A stretch of DNA of 7,692 nt, taken from positions 1 to 7,692 of the forward strand of contig CAMDKE010000124.1 of NCBI GenBank assembly GCA_945901215.1, read 5' to 3'. This document shows, piece after piece, positions 6,516-7,692 of this stretch (its first letter is position 1; every line of letters begins with the position of its first letter). A program made the position numbers and the translations under genes. The stretch comes from Comamonas sp. lk (GTDB lineage: Bacteria > Pseudomonadota > Gammaproteobacteria > Burkholderiales > Burkholderiaceae_C). The notes under the pieces were generated by a model. It did not search any database and had not been told where the DNA came from. It was given only the letters and a program-made list of their open reading frames with translations.

Positions 6516-7067
6516 ATGCGCGTGTATCCTCTTCTAGCCCTGGTGCTTGCCCTGAGCAGCGTGAATGCTGCGGCCCAAGCCCAGGCACCGGTCGATGAAC
6601 TCACCACCTTTTTGACTGAAAGAGGCCTGCTCGCCCGTATTGGCGAGGCAAGCAACCAGGTCCAGGCGCAGGCATCGGAATTGGTAGTCGGCGCCATGGG
6701 TTTCCTGGGCGTTCCTTACCGGCGCGGCGGCAGCACCGTGGACACCGGTTTTGACTGCAGCGGCTTTGTCAAAGCCATGTTCGAACAAACCATTGGACTG
6801 GTCTTGCCCCGCAACGCAGCCCAACAAGCGGCTGCCACCCAAACCATTGACCGCGCCGAACTGCGCCCGGGAGACCTGGTGTTTTTCAACACCATGCGCC
6901 ACGCCTTTAGCCACGTGGGTATCTACATCGGCAACGGCAAGTTCATTCACTCCCCCAAACCCGGCGCCGAAGTCCGGGTAGAAGACATGGGCTTAGCCTA
7001 TTGGGCACGCCGGTTTGATGGCGCGCGCCGCGTGTCAGCCGACGCGAGCCCGGCCAAATCACCCTAA
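6516..7067 (+). CDS. secreted NlpC/P60-family cell-wall peptidase
   Basis: A 183-residue precursor of a periplasmic gamma-D-glutamyl-diamino-acid type endopeptidase that cleaves peptidoglycan stem peptides or cross-links. An N-terminal signal peptide is visible (R2, then hydrophobic PLLALVLALSSV, ending NAAAQA; cleavage probably around residues 20-22). There is no lipobox cysteine, unlike NlpC and MepS of E. coli, so the product should be soluble. The NlpC/P60 domain covers about residues 55-170: GVPYRRGGSTVDTGFDCSGF with catalytic C81, LRPGDLVFF, SHVGIYIGNGKFIHSP with catalytic H133 and H145 as the third polar residue. All triad residues are present. No SH3 or LysM wall-binding domain is seen. 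ATG 6516 is favoured by the signal peptide; an in-frame TAA lies at 6504-6506, so the gene cannot begin further upstream. No Shine-Dalgarno precedes it. It is convergent with clpB and divergent from the hydrolase gene, so probably monocistronic. Confidence 0.92.
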   Translation: MRVYPLLALVLALSSVNAAAQAQAPVDELTTFLTERGLLARIGEASNQVQAQASELVVGAMGFLGVPYRRGGSTVDTGFDCSGFVKAMFEQTIGLVLPRNAAQQAAATQTIDRAELRPGDLVFFNTMRHAFSHVGIYIGNGKFIHSPKPGAEVRVEDMGLAYWARRFDGARRVSADASPAKSP

Positions 7068-7076
7068 AGCTGCACC

Positions 7077-7101
7077 GGTTGCCCTAGCAAGTCGGGCAGC
7101 C
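7077..7101. terminator. hairpin between the convergent NlpC/P60 and clpB genes
   Basis: GGTTGCCC (7077-7084) pairs with GGGCAGCC (7094-7101) over eight positions including one G-T, around a nine-base loop, inside the 49-base gap between two convergent stop codons. The place suits a bidirectional terminator, but neither side carries an immediate T-run, so Rho-dependent ending or simple RNA 3' protection are alternatives. Confidence 0.35.
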
Positions 7102-7116
7102 TGTCACCGGGCTTCG

Positions 7117-7692
7117 TCAACTTATCTTTTGGAAGGTAAATTGACCCGGTGCGTGAATGGGGTCCACATCCACCGCAATGACGTCCTTGGGAATAAATTT
7201 CCCTTCCAGTAGAAGTTTGGACAGCGGGTTTTCCAGCCGCTGCTGAATCGCCCGTTTCAAAGGCCTTGCACCATACACGGGATCGAATCCGACTTTGGCC
7301 AGTTCAGCCACAGCGGCGTCAGACACCTCCAATGTGTAATCCATGCGCGCAAGCCGGTTGGCCAGGGTCTGGAGCTGAATTTTGGCGATGCTGGCAATGT
7401 GCGACGCATCCAAGGCATGGAACACCACGGTCTCGTCAATCCGGTTCAAGAACTCAGGCCGAAAATGGTTTTTGAGTTCGCCAGTCACCGCTTCCTTGAT
7501 ATCTTCGCTGTCTTGGCCCACCATGCTTTGAATCATGTGTGAGCCAATATTGCTGGTCATCACGATCACGGTGTTCTTGAAGTCCACGGTGCGGCCCTGG
7601 CCGTCGGTCAGGCGCCCGTCGTCCAGCACTTGCAGCAGCACGTTGAAAACATCGGGGTGGGCCTTTTCCACTTCGTCAAGCAGCAGCACGCT
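7117..7692 (-). CDS. clpB: ATP-dependent disaggregase ClpB, C-terminal part, cut by window edge
   Basis: The C-terminal 191 codons of ClpB, the hexameric AAA+ chaperone that pulls proteins out of aggregates together with DnaK. The frame is open through the right edge; full-length ClpB is about 860 residues, so roughly a fifth is present. It begins inside the second nucleotide-binding domain at Walker B (VLLLDEVEKAHPDVFNVLLQ; D6 and E7 of the fragment). It continues with the QGRTVDFKNT strand, sensor-1 asparagine N48 in MTSNIGS, the arginine finger R84 in FRPEFLNRIDE and sensor-2 R143 in DPVYGARPLKRAI. It then has the small domain RLENPLSKLLLEGKF and a short tail. The NVLLQVLDDGRLTDGQGR and RLENPLSKLL segments favour ClpB over ClpA or ClpV, and no IGF/L loop (ClpP contact) is seen in this part. 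The start, promoter (heat-shock sigma32 expected) and first ATPase domain lie outside the window. Confidence 0.95.
   Translation of the reverse strand, partial: SVLLLDEVEKAHPDVFNVLLQVLDDGRLTDGQGRTVDFKNTVIVMTSNIGSHMIQSMVGQDSEDIKEAVTGELKNHFRPEFLNRIDETVVFHALDASHIASIAKIQLQTLANRLARMDYTLEVSDAAVAELAKVGFDPVYGARPLKRAIQQRLENPLSKLLLEGKFIPKDVIAVDVDPIHAPGQFTFQKIS

Noticed and set aside
1..7692. Mobile elements, CRISPR, toxin-antitoxin, phage defence or biosynthetic cluster genes
   Set aside because: Every long conserved frame is a housekeeping or common enzyme; no transposase, terminal inverted repeats, repeat-spacer array or tRNA was found on reading both strands.

Overview
The window is an ordinary piece of chromosome from a Gram-negative bacterium, most likely a betaproteobacterium of the order Burkholderiales (Comamonadaceae-like, e.g. 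Rhodoferax or Polaromonas relatives). This assignment is inferred from the high GC content, the style of the protein sequences and the combination of sucA/sucB, prpE and clpB. No ribosomal RNA or other taxonomic marker is present. Coding density is high, and I see no insertion sequence, prophage, CRISPR array, tRNA or integration scar.

Layout from left to right: (1) the N-terminal 201 codons of sucB (E2 of 2-oxoglutarate dehydrogenase), minus strand, cut by the left edge; (2) complete sucA (E1), minus strand, 34 bases upstream of sucB and surely co-transcribed with it; (3) a 177-base gap with a palindrome touching the sucA ribosome binding site and two hairpins nearer prpE; (4) complete prpE (propionyl-CoA synthetase), minus strand, with its start moved from a TTG to an ATG 15 bases further in; (5) a 118-base gap with a perfect 14-bp AT-rich palindrome overlapping the likely prpE promoter; (6) a complete isochorismatase-family cysteine hydrolase, minus strand; (7) a 187-base divergent intergenic region with short direct repeats and a consensus -35 box; (8) a complete secreted NlpC/P60 cell-wall peptidase, plus strand, with almost no room for a leader or Shine-Dalgarno; (9) a 49-base convergent gap with a hairpin; (10) the last 191 codons of clpB, minus strand, cut by the right edge.

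How the genes relate: sucA and sucB encode two of the three subunits of the complex that makes succinyl-CoA in the TCA cycle. prpE activates propionate to propionyl-CoA, and succinyl-CoA or succinate is where propionate carbon enters the TCA cycle, so the neighbourhood is metabolically coherent although no other propionate gene is visible. The isochorismatase-like hydrolase, the NlpC/P60 peptidase and ClpB have no evident functional link to these or to each other.

I did not find a convincing undescribed system. The items most worth a second look are regulatory: the palindromes in front of prpE and sucA, and the near-leaderless start of the NlpC/P60 gene.
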